Source: a virus
Virus record (IMG/VR): IMGVR_UViG_3300017751_000031
Coordinates: 1-50,450 of that record
Reading direction: 5' to 3' (one strand)
DNA length: 50,450 nucleotides
Shown here: positions 44,301 to 50,450 of the stretch, piece after piece
Layout of the letters: each line of letters begins with the position of its first letter
Numbering within the stretch: position 1 is the stretch's first letter
Program-made: the position numbers and the translations under genes
Notes under the pieces: generated by a model
Database searches by the model: none
Told to the model about the DNA's origin: nothing
Seen by the model: only the letters and a program-made list of their open reading frames with translations

Positions 44301-45606
44301 ATAATTCATATTTTTGGTTATCAGGATCTTCTCTTAAATAGTCTGGTATGGCCCAGTATAACCAATCTTGGTTATCTTGATCATAATTTGAAGCAGATAA
44401 TGCTTGCCCACCATAATAAGCACTTGTAGGGTCAGCACTTCCTAACCAATCTAATACAATAGTTGAACCTGTTGAGAATAAGGAATATGGTTTAGAAGTA
44501 TTTGATTTAGGATAACTATATTGCGATCCCGAATCATAGTAGAGGAAGTATTCATAACCATCAAAATTTTTAGTTATATTATCAATTTTTCCCTGGTATG
44601 TAGATTTTGAAGAGCTAAAAGAAATAGAACTTGTGATACTACTAGTAACATTAGAATCTAAAGTTGAAATTTCATTTTGATAGTTTTCAATTAATCCTAC
44701 TTTGTAGTAAAAGTTTTCTAAACGTGTTAACGCAGAAGAAAACTTTATATATTGAGATCTATCTTCATAATTGACATTAATGTTTATTCCCTTTTCTTGT
44801 AATAAGCTTTGTAATTGTTGGTTTGATGATGTTATTTCTGACCCTAGTAAAGTATTATAGGTGGCTACTTCAGATTCAACCCCACTTTCATTTTTAATAT
44901 CTAAACTGTAATTTGGACCTGCTATATAAGTAAAATCTTGTGGTTCAAATACAGGTATTGGAAACTTAACTTGGTAAGCTTCGGCATTAGATATATTTTC
45001 TACTACCCAACATTGTGATTTTAAATCAAATGATGAAGGTAAGGGTTCATACAATTTAATTAATACAGTAGGATTATCATCTACTCTAGTATCTAATTGT
45101 ATGTTATTAGCTATAACTAAATTATTATTACCAAAATTTACATAAAAATCTACAAAGTGTGTTTGGGAATCTCTGTAATCTATAAAATCGTTAGTTGAAG
45201 ATATTATAACATCATTCTCAATTACTGATGATGCTAATCTAAGTTCTGTTCTATCCCCACTAATTTCAGAAACATAATAATTGGATTGTATAGATGAACC
45301 TAAAAGCTTTCTATAAAAGTAATAATTTATATAATAATTACCTTCATCATATCCAAATGATTGTAAATCCTGGATAGGATCTAAATTGATATGATCATCC
45401 TTGATAGTATAAGTAAGTAATTCTCTAGAAGTAGGTGGGAAGATTTTGTTTTGATTTTCATCATAAACACAATATTCAATATAATCACTAGAAGAAAAAG
45501 ATGTATCTAATTCTACACTAGATATTATATCAACATCAGCTTGGGAATAACTCTCAAGTTTGAATGTCTCTGGGTTAACCTGTAATGTTAAAATGTTATC
45601 CGCCAT
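41317..45606 (-). CDS. giant baseplate/tail protein with LamG-like domain (1429 aa)
   Basis: Residues 1-380 are beta-rich with an internal coiled-coil-like part (about 260-345). Residues 415-580 form a helical domain (YELFVDMVGQHFDNIWIYT; RIYHNIPYLLKTKGTVAGLKALI) that recurs in large tail proteins of uncultured phages. Residues about 600-830 resemble a LamG/concanavalin-A-like jellyroll ending in GSYQEIRYFNSEISQ. The C-terminus is a module with TYLSTATAVYTNTG, GYYSDGSIVRYWNG and a closing Cys. The LamG part may bind host glycans. It follows gp25, gp6 and two small genes and overlaps the 128-residue gene by 11 bases, so a baseplate role like gp7 or gp10 is likely by position, not by sequence. 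Confidence 0.65.
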   Translation of the reverse strand: MADNILTLQVNPETFKLESYSQADVDIISSVELDTSFSSSDYIEYCVYDENQNKIFPPTSRELLTYTIKDDHINLDPIQDLQSFGYDEGNYYINYYFYRKLLGSSIQSNYYVSEISGDRTELRLASSVIENDVIISSTNDFIDYRDSQTHFVDFYVNFGNNNLVIANNIQLDTRVDDNPTVLIKLYEPLPSSFDLKSQCWVVENISNAEAYQVKFPIPVFEPQDFTYIAGPNYSLDIKNESGVESEVATYNTLLGSEITSSNQQLQSLLQEKGININVNYEDRSQYIKFSSALTRLENFYYKVGLIENYQNEISTLDSNVTSSITSSISFSSSKSTYQGKIDNITKNFDGYEYFLYYDSGSQYSYPKSNTSKPYSLFSTGSTIVLDWLGSADPTSAYYGGQALSASNYDQDNQDWLYWAIPDYLREDPDNQKYELFVDMVGQHFDNIWIYTKDLVNRFNADNRLDYGISKDLVADAIRDFGVKLYSNNFNTNDLYEAFLGITPTGNNFPTTGSEYIDTLISASNDTIPLDDVNKRLYKRIYHNIPYLLKTKGTVAGLKALITSYGIPDTILQVNEFGDQALDTTQNWELESRVYNKVLDVDGTNTFSSSFSPNSNWGVTSPKTVQFRFKTLGIPTENINQLLWTGDVNQSALVLSYTGSSYTSGSYSGSISNPENSYGKITFYPEGIVSGAPTASVFLPVFDGNWWSVMTTVGSETISTASLYVANKENNSILHQSNKSTFTTSSYYRSVSSIHFPSSASLPGYTYFSGSYQEIRYFNSEISQSSFDNYVLNPYSVLGNSLNSTPNELIFRASLGSMLDINSRESIHPKTSGSSITSSFSTHSDFYISSASFSSNKENIYLNQSPVGIKNRITDKITLENNLIPSGDTLSPLSSLEQKSYTTQNYTPNINYLEVSFSPTNQVDNDIIAQVGNFNMGDYIGDPRQVSESRYNYPDLDTLRDTYFEKYLHSYDIKDFIRLIKYFDNSLFKMIKDFTPARTSLSSGVVVKQHILERNKQRSINVSFKDEQLTASLKPFVQNYNSGPVYKFMGGTAGMFEPYNGIEYFGSYVQDILSPPVQPNTLNNRFNITQSWVEFTPSILGLIGYDRDDQRELYNGEFSGSTINTKLQIGGKDDLCHAYYSWENIPEYLYKIQAFSGSDNEYLIYTSSAGIPDALTQDDLIFTTDFDVDYLGVITPPSGSNFTIVGDISYVDANVAFPPFYDLTGSNVWRTASFELRVPDEPLNYRNFNQTFRATASALQEAAPTLEFSMATGSAERSSSGFEVDIYGNITAPTVFTGSIINVNYSESINNSYYPVLTSSLTRIAHVTSSVPYGWLNVGASISGSVSDLQENLELINVYLGYHVSTPLLACNDITQEFRIDSTYLSTATAVYTNTGVPSFTSAGYYSDGSIVRYWNGTRFTSTRNCSSYS

Positions 45607-45982
45607 TTTCTGTTGTTAATGATCCTGTTATACCCAATGGAGCACCAGAAACTGTTTCTGCTAATTCAATTTGAGTATTTAATAATTCTTCTCTTAATGT
45701 AGTAATTTCTTGTTGTAATGCTTCAACTAATTCGTTTGTTTCTTCAAAATTAATATATTCACCACTAGTTTTAACTAAATATTCATGAGAATTAGTTTCA
45801 CCTAAAGCAGGAATATCATAAAATAATTCATCATATAATTGAAAAAATTCTTCAACTGTAGGAGTATCAGCAATAGCATCAGTAATAGAGACAACACCCA
45901 ATTGATTAAATTGAGTGTCGATAGTTTTAGGGTATTGTGATTTATTAAATACCTTCTTTTTTGTGTCTACTGATTGTTTCAT
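45596..45982 (-). CDS. hypothetical small protein with coiled coil (128 aa)
   Basis: The N-terminus is basic (MKQSVDTKKKVFNKSQYPKT). The body is acidic, and a coiled-coil-type helix (ETNELVEALQQEITTLREELLNTQIELAETV) occupies about residues 78-109. No family is recognised. It starts within a TAATG overlap with the DNRLRE-like gene and ends inside the start of the 1429-residue gene, so the three are translated from one message. It may be an assembly partner or an adaptor of the wedge; this is inference from position and shape. Confidence 0.65.
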   Translation of the reverse strand: MKQSVDTKKKVFNKSQYPKTIDTQFNQLGVVSITDAIADTPTVEEFFQLYDELFYDIPALGETNSHEYLVKTSGEYINFEETNELVEALQQEITTLREELLNTQIELAETVSGAPLGITGSLTTENGG

Positions 45983-47070
45983 TATCCATTTATAACTTTA
46001 AATATATAATCTTCATCTTTTACCATTGTACTGTTATCAACAGTAGTTTGGATTAATATTTTATAATTTCTTTCAGGCTCTAAACCATTCATATATACAT
46101 CAAAATAACTTCCATTTTCATCATTACTAATTTTAGTATATGAAGTGTCAAAATTAACTACATATTCATCTGTATCTAAATCTTTAATAGCATAATATGA
46201 AGCAGTAGGTAAACTATGATTAGTAGTGTATATTGAGGAGGTTTGGAATGCACGAGTGGGGTATGTTGGACGCACATTTAATCTAAAACGGTTTATACTT
46301 TCTGAATAATAAATTCCTGGGTTTTCATCTAATGCTATGGTTAGATCTGAGGTTGTTATTTCTGTTGGTGCATTTGATGAAGTGGAAAAATCATCCCATC
46401 TAAATTCTAATTGAGGGGGATAAATTGTGTTTGTATCTACAGAGAAAAATTTAAATTCAGGTTGGTTTTCACTTCCAGAAATAAGTTCTTGACTATCCAC
46501 TAACTTAATTAAGTAACTATCTGTTCCCATAGATAAAATATTATTGTATATCATACTGGTAGCAGTAGTTACATCAAGATTTAGATCTTTAGTGGTTCTA
46601 GTATCAAAGGATTGGGTTAATTCTACATACCCTGGTCCTGGACTTGATCTTAAGTCTCCTCCTGGGGTAGACCAAGCACCAGAACCTGAGGAAAATTTGT
46701 AATTCCAACTTACGCCATTTGTGGTTTGAGGGGAATCTAAATATTGTCCTGACCCATTATTCCAGCTTCCTGAAGATAATCTAACTTCTAAAGTAGTATC
46801 TTGATTTATGCCTTGGGCTTCGGCTATATATAGTCTAAGATATGTTTTGTAATTAATAGTAGGGGTTGATCCACTTATAATTTTATTATTAATAACATTA
46901 ACTATTTCATTTTCGTTAAAATCTAATATCGCCCTTGCAGCTCTAGGAGAAGGGGAAATTGATGGGTTAGTACTAGATACTTCTAATATAGCATCTATTC
47001 CTGTATTCATATTAGGATATGCTGAATACAAGGTGGCATCTTTGGTTGGGAAAATTTTATATATTGCCAT
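45982..47070 (-). CDS. DNRLRE-like virion protein (362 aa)
   Basis: The first half resembles the DNRLRE/carbohydrate-binding-like beta-sandwich: IFPTKDATLYSAYPNMNTG, then RAARAILDFN, YLRLYIAEAQG, LEVRLSSGSWNNGSG, GVSWNYKF, GAWSTPGGD and a closing NLDVTTATSMIYN. In secreted proteins this fold binds polysaccharide or strengthens walls. The C-terminal half (about 215-362) has SINRFRLNVRPTYPTRAFQTSS and YKILIQTTVDNSTM, more like a fibronectin-type domain. It lies directly after the gp6 gene, so it is probably a baseplate component, perhaps helping early contact with the host surface. The domain call is by pattern; binding was not shown. Confidence 0.7.
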   Translation of the reverse strand: MAIYKIFPTKDATLYSAYPNMNTGIDAILEVSSTNPSISPSPRAARAILDFNENEIVNVINNKIISGSTPTINYKTYLRLYIAEAQGINQDTTLEVRLSSGSWNNGSGQYLDSPQTTNGVSWNYKFSSGSGAWSTPGGDLRSSPGPGYVELTQSFDTRTTKDLNLDVTTATSMIYNNILSMGTDSYLIKLVDSQELISGSENQPEFKFFSVDTNTIYPPQLEFRWDDFSTSSNAPTEITTSDLTIALDENPGIYYSESINRFRLNVRPTYPTRAFQTSSIYTTNHSLPTASYYAIKDLDTDEYVVNFDTSYTKISNDENGSYFDVYMNGLEPERNYKILIQTTVDNSTMVKDEDYIFKVING

Positions 47071-47071
47071 A

Positions 47072-48913
47072 TTATAATGTTACTACTTTTCCTTTAATAT
47101 CTTGATTTGGGAACTTTAATTCAAATATAGATGGGTCTAATGATGGGTAAATTACACCATTTTGAGTAGCTCCTTCTATATCATAAGCATATTGTGAATA
47201 TCCTGATGTTGTTCCACGTTTGTTGGTTATAATAACTTTTTTAACGGTTTGAATACCTTTTACAGCATCTAATGCTACAAATAAATCTCTAAGTATAATA
47301 GGTTGATTAATTTGCCATTTATTTATATCAAAATAACTTCTAAGAGTGTTTATACAATTAATTAATACCTCATTATTATTATAATTGGGTAAAGTAATTA
47401 TTTCAAAGTCACATGCTATATTAATCACAAAAGCATCTTTAATTGCTAATGTATCACCTACCATTCTATATTGGTTAAGATAAGTTTTTAAATTATTTTT
47501 TAATGAGGATGAAGCAGTTTTTAAACTACCATTTTGATTTTGTGATAAAATGTATAAGTCTAATGAAGTAAGATTTTCATCTGCTTTTGGTTTTTGGACA
47601 TGTCCTTTAGATATAACCCCATATCTAGAAGGCATACTTAAAGCACGAACTAAATAATCATTTGCTGTTACGTTTCTTAACTGAGAAGAATATTGTGAAA
47701 TAGTATTTTGTCTAATTTCTTCAACTGTATCACCATCTTGTCCCCCTGAAGCAGGGTTTTCATTGTTAGTAGCTATAGTACCAAATATATAATTCGCAGT
47801 TGTACTATTTAATCCCGATTTGTTAAATCTTACATTTGAAGTATTGATTCCTGTAATACTATTAGCAGGAACGTTTGCTTCAACCCCACCACCAGAATAA
47901 TACCTAATAGTTAAAGTAGTATTTGAAGGAGCAATACCATAAGTGTTTGTAAAAATAAAATTAGTAGGACTATAAGCTGTTGTTAATTTATTTTTTTCAA
48001 ATGGTAAACCAATACCTACATTAAATGGATTTGGAATTACTTCTTCATCTGATACACTAGGATTACCTGATCCAAATTGTAGTTGTAGAGTAGATTGGTT
48101 TAAGAAACGAGTTGTAAATCTTCGTTGTATTTGTTTATTTTTTAATACATAAGGAGTATCATCACTATTTTGATAATTATTAGGATCATTTACATTAGTA
48201 TTTTTAATCCCATCAAATACCATATCTTGGGCTAAATGGTCTACTTCATACCATTCATTTCCATCACTATCAGTACAATCTATAATACCCGCTATATTAG
48301 CTCCCCCAATATTAACTGTAGGAAATTCTTCAGGTGAACCAAATGAAAATGTAGTACTATTTATAGTTCCTGATACTGCATTACGTTTCTTTTTAAGTAA
48401 ATAATATGTGGGTTGATCATTTGAAATTTGAGAAATAGTTATTGTAGTAGGATCAAGTGAATTTGATACTGAAAAATCAATAGGGTCTTCAATAGTAAAA
48501 TTAACAGTAGCATTATTTGATGATATTTGAGTATTTGCTCCAATATATAAAACGTAATCAAAATCAGGTACTATTTCTCCATTAATTTCTTTAGCAGGTA
48601 CTTCCTGAAAAAAATCTAGTTCAACTGTAGATAAACCTGTAGTTTTAGGTTTATAGTTAAACATATAAGCTAAATCAAAAATATTATTAGTTTGTCTAGT
48701 ATACTGTAAAAAATTTTCTTGAATTTGTGAATCTAAATAAAAAGATAAAACATCACCTACATATGATGCCATTTCCATAAACATTACACCAGGAGAAGAA
48801 GGATCAAAATCTGTGTAAGTAGTAGGGAAATAGGTTTGAGCATAATTGATTAAATCTGCTCTAAAACCATCAAAGTCTTTATTTAAATAATTTATTTCTC
48901 TATTAAGTGCCAT
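47072..48913 (-). CDS. gp6: baseplate wedge subunit, T4 gp6-like
   Basis: The 613-residue protein matches T4 gp6 in key N-terminal blocks: NYLNKDFDGFRADLINYAQ, TDFDPSSPGVMFMEMASYVG and FYLDSQIQENFLQYTRQ. The later VEEIRQNTISQYSSQLRNVT and NDYLVRALSMPSRYGVI are features of baseplate J/gp6-family proteins. In T4, gp6 forms the dimeric ring that ties the wedges together around the hub. It overlaps the gp25 stop by one base (TAATG) and ends two bases before the DNRLRE-like start. The length is close to that of T4 gp6 (660 residues). Assignment is strong. Confidence 0.92.
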   Translation of the reverse strand: MALNREINYLNKDFDGFRADLINYAQTYFPTTYTDFDPSSPGVMFMEMASYVGDVLSFYLDSQIQENFLQYTRQTNNIFDLAYMFNYKPKTTGLSTVELDFFQEVPAKEINGEIVPDFDYVLYIGANTQISSNNATVNFTIEDPIDFSVSNSLDPTTITISQISNDQPTYYLLKKKRNAVSGTINSTTFSFGSPEEFPTVNIGGANIAGIIDCTDSDGNEWYEVDHLAQDMVFDGIKNTNVNDPNNYQNSDDTPYVLKNKQIQRRFTTRFLNQSTLQLQFGSGNPSVSDEEVIPNPFNVGIGLPFEKNKLTTAYSPTNFIFTNTYGIAPSNTTLTIRYYSGGGVEANVPANSITGINTSNVRFNKSGLNSTTANYIFGTIATNNENPASGGQDGDTVEEIRQNTISQYSSQLRNVTANDYLVRALSMPSRYGVISKGHVQKPKADENLTSLDLYILSQNQNGSLKTASSSLKNNLKTYLNQYRMVGDTLAIKDAFVINIACDFEIITLPNYNNNEVLINCINTLRSYFDINKWQINQPIILRDLFVALDAVKGIQTVKKVIITNKRGTTSGYSQYAYDIEGATQNGVIYPSLDPSIFELKFPNQDIKGKVVTL

Positions 48914-49320
48914 TACGTAAAGCTTAATTCTAGTGAATCATTTATACCAGTATTACTTACAAAATATTTAATTGTAACTAATATTTGGTTGTTATCTTCG
49001 TTTGATGTAACTGCTACTTCTTCTACTCCAACGCTGGGAAAATAAGTAGATAATTTATTTTGGATATCTTCTTTTAAAAAGTCTAAATTACCCTCTGTAA
49101 TTTGGGTAAATATATAGGCTCTTAATCCTGCTCCAAATTCAGGATTGCCAGGTCTTTCTCCTGGGTTTGTTAGAAAGTAATTAATTAAATTATTTTTAAT
49201 TGCTTCCTTGGTTTGGTAATTAGGAATAAAAACAGAATTCCCATTAAATGGAATGTCTACACCTATGGCTACCCTAGGTCTAGTATCATTAGGAAATATT
49301 TGTTTTGCTCCGAATGCCAT
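48913..49320 (-). CDS. gp25: baseplate wedge protein, gp25/lysozyme-like family
   Basis: The 135-residue product is of the gp25/GPW family. It has the signature NPGERPGNPEFGAGL (residues 52-66) and the following helix (YIFTQITEGNLDFLKEDIQNKL), with strands EVAVTSNEDNNQILVTIKYF near the C-terminus. Gp25 sits at the sheath-proximal end of the wedge and starts sheath polymerisation. Despite its family name it is structural, not a lysozyme. It starts at a TAATG overlap with the 119-residue gene and ends at another with gp6, so the three are translationally coupled. Assignment is strong. Confidence 0.93.
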   Translation of the reverse strand: MAFGAKQIFPNDTRPRVAIGVDIPFNGNSVFIPNYQTKEAIKNNLINYFLTNPGERPGNPEFGAGLRAYIFTQITEGNLDFLKEDIQNKLSTYFPSVGVEEVAVTSNEDNNQILVTIKYFVSNTGINDSLELSFT

Positions 49321-49679
49321 TATTTATTGTTCATTAACCCCATGATTTGATCCATTGATACGTTACCTTCGGGTAATTGACCATTTGGGCCTGCTGTATC
49401 CGTGGTTGTAACTTGTAGAGGTTGTTGTAATTGTGATGTGTTAAAAGTAGCAGCTGTTTCTCCTAAAATATTTTTATATCCTTCTCTAAGTTCAGATCTA
49501 GTTTTACTAGCAACTGGGTTAGTTGGGGTGGGGGTACTTACAGTAGACTCTATAGGTCTATATTCTGAAACTACTTGTTTAGGTGATTTTACAGCTTCTA
49601 AAAGTATATCTTTTAGCTCTTCTTGGATTGCTCCTTTTACTTCTTCTCTAATAATTTTTCTTAAAGCGGATATTTTCAT
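49320..49679 (-). CDS. hypothetical protein upstream of gp25 (119 aa)
   Basis: The N-terminal helix (MKISALRKIIREEVKGAIQEELKDILLEAV) is charged and amphipathic. A Pro/Ser/Thr-rich linker (STVSTPTPTNPVASK) follows, then a C-terminal segment ending DQIMGLMNNK. No family is recognised. It probably heads the baseplate message, since the ATATTTATAA element lies 19 bases upstream and its stop overlaps the gp25 start (TAATG). A helix plus flexible tail suggests an accessory or adaptor protein of the wedge or tail; this is inferred. Confidence 0.65.
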   Translation of the reverse strand: MKISALRKIIREEVKGAIQEELKDILLEAVKSPKQVVSEYRPIESTVSTPTPTNPVASKTRSELREGYKNILGETAATFNTSQLQQPLQVTTTDTAGPNGQLPEGNVSMDQIMGLMNNK

Positions 49680-49698
49680 AATACAAATATAGCGTTGG

Positions 49699-49708
49699 TT
49701 ATAAATAT
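49699..49708 (-). promoter_or_regulatory. ATATTTATAA element upstream of baseplate operon
   Basis: The coding strand reads ATATTTATAACCAACG, 19 bases before the ATG of the 119-residue gene. It likely starts the gp25-gp6 transcript, as the following genes are tightly overlapped. Confidence 0.5.
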
Positions 49709-49712
49709 GGGT

Positions 49713-50450
49713 TTAATATGCTTTTAAATCGTTTGATTTAATATAATAAGCAAGTTCATTAATTAAAATTGTGTCTTCAGCACTAAAGGAGGCATCTCCT
49801 TTAACTAATATTACACCTTGGGCATTTTTACCCACGGCTTGTCTTCGCTTCAAACCATTAACCTCGTTTTTATCTATCTCTTGTACTTCAATAGTAAAAC
49901 CATTTATTTGATTTGTAGCTGCTACAGCATTTTCTTCAGCTGTTTCTTTTTCTAAATTTCTAAGTTCTTCATTTATAGCTTCTAATTCAACTCCACCACT
50001 AGGGGCACATTTAAATATAAGTTGATCTACTGCTCTTAAAATTAATAATAAAATTATTAAAGCTGCTACTAGAAATACTAAAGCAACTATTAGAGCAATA
50101 TTTAACTGTTTATTACTATCAATAAATTCTTGAATTATTTCTCTAACTCTTTGGATTTGTAAGAGAGGAATAGGGGCTGGAGGGGTAGTAGTAATACTGG
50201 CTAGTTGGAGATCAACTTCTTTAAGTTTAATTGCTATAAAATTAAATAATACTGCTAAGGCGGCATTAACAGCTAACATAGCATATATTTGGTTTAATTG
50301 TCTTACAATTCTATTTCTTTTTCTTATAGCTTGTTGTAATTGTTCAGGTGTAGGACATTGTGCTTTTTTTAAATCCTCTTTTTTTGTTATTTTAAATATA
50401 ACTAGTAAACCAATAGCTAAAGGTATTAATTTAAATAAAATTATATTCTG
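49713..50450 (-). CDS. membrane protein, 5' end cut by window edge
   Basis: The frame is open at base 50450 and 245 codons are visible; a Met at 50277-50279 is internal, because the in-frame sequence continues upstream without a stop. Three hydrophobic segments are visible: near the cut end (IILFKLIPLAIGLLVIF), around the internal Met (LAVNAALAVLFNFIAI), and at about two fifths to half of the visible length (IALIVALVFLVAALIILLLIL). They are joined by charged or Pro-rich loops (TTTPPAPIPLL). The C-terminal domain is soluble and acidic with a coiled-coil-like part (LEAINEELRNLEKETAEEN) and ends AYYIKSNDLKAY. I do not recognise the family. Being adjacent to baseplate genes, it may act in virion assembly at, or penetration of, the membrane. 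Confidence 0.65.
   Translation of the reverse strand, partial: QNIILFKLIPLAIGLLVIFKITKKEDLKKAQCPTPEQLQQAIRKRNRIVRQLNQIYAMLAVNAALAVLFNFIAIKLKEVDLQLASITTTPPAPIPLLQIQRVREIIQEFIDSNKQLNIALIVALVFLVAALIILLLILRAVDQLIFKCAPSGGVELEAINEELRNLEKETAEENAVAATNQINGFTIEVQEIDKNEVNGLKRRQAVGKNAQGVILVKGDASFSAEDTILINELAYYIKSNDLKAY

Noticed and set aside
295-49708. Calling the repeated element a canonical T4 late promoter
   Set aside because: The exact TATAAATA lies on the strand opposite to the genes in ten of eleven copies, so the orientation does not fit the T4 rule. It is reported only as a conserved promoter-like element.

Overview
This window looks like part of the structural (tail and baseplate) region of a large, AT-rich, T4-like (myovirus-type) bacteriophage, probably from an uncultured aquatic virus. 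All supported genes lie on the minus strand, so they are transcribed from right to left. The T4-like assignment rests on adjacent gp25-like and gp6-like baseplate wedge genes, a gp61-like primase, and a long series of tail and fibre proteins. The host cannot be read directly. A Bacteroidota host is plausible because none of the starts I inspected has a clear Shine-Dalgarno sequence and because a C-terminal 'GYYSDG...C' module that I associate with Bacteroidota phage proteins recurs. This host call is an inference.

Layout in transcription order. At 50450-49320 are a membrane protein that runs off the window edge and a small unknown protein. At 49320-41317 is the baseplate block: gp25-like, gp6-like, a DNRLRE-like protein, a small helical protein and a 1429-residue protein with a LamG-like domain. 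At 41286-33814 are a 1610-residue structural protein and three smaller structural proteins, two of which share a C-terminal domain. At 33780-28082 are a collagen-like Thr-Ser-Gly repeat protein, two further fibre-like proteins and a small coiled-coil protein. At 27960-11085 are two long fibres ending in S74-type intramolecular chaperones, three Cys-rich structural proteins (one with internal hydrophobic segments and Asp boxes), and two paralogous kelch-like proteins. At 11058-6000 are two small unknown proteins, five consecutive 2-oxoglutarate/Fe(II) oxygenases and a GT9-like glycosyltransferase. At 5964-2756 are three adhesin-like proteins with a common N-terminal motif. At 2731-1 are replication and repair genes: a GIY-YIG nuclease, a primase, a PD-(D/E)XK nuclease, a 50-residue ORF and a truncated P-loop kinase.

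How the parts may work together: the baseplate genes build the hub-proximal wedge. The many beta-rich, kelch-like, Gly-rich and collagen-like proteins probably form the fibres and receptor-binding tips. The oxygenase/glycosyltransferase cassette, embedded among them, may modify virion proteins or host surface glycans. A conserved element, ATATTTATAA on the coding strand, sits a short distance upstream of eleven genes that follow a gap and is the best candidate for a late promoter. No tRNA, CRISPR array, integrase or insertion sequence was recognised.
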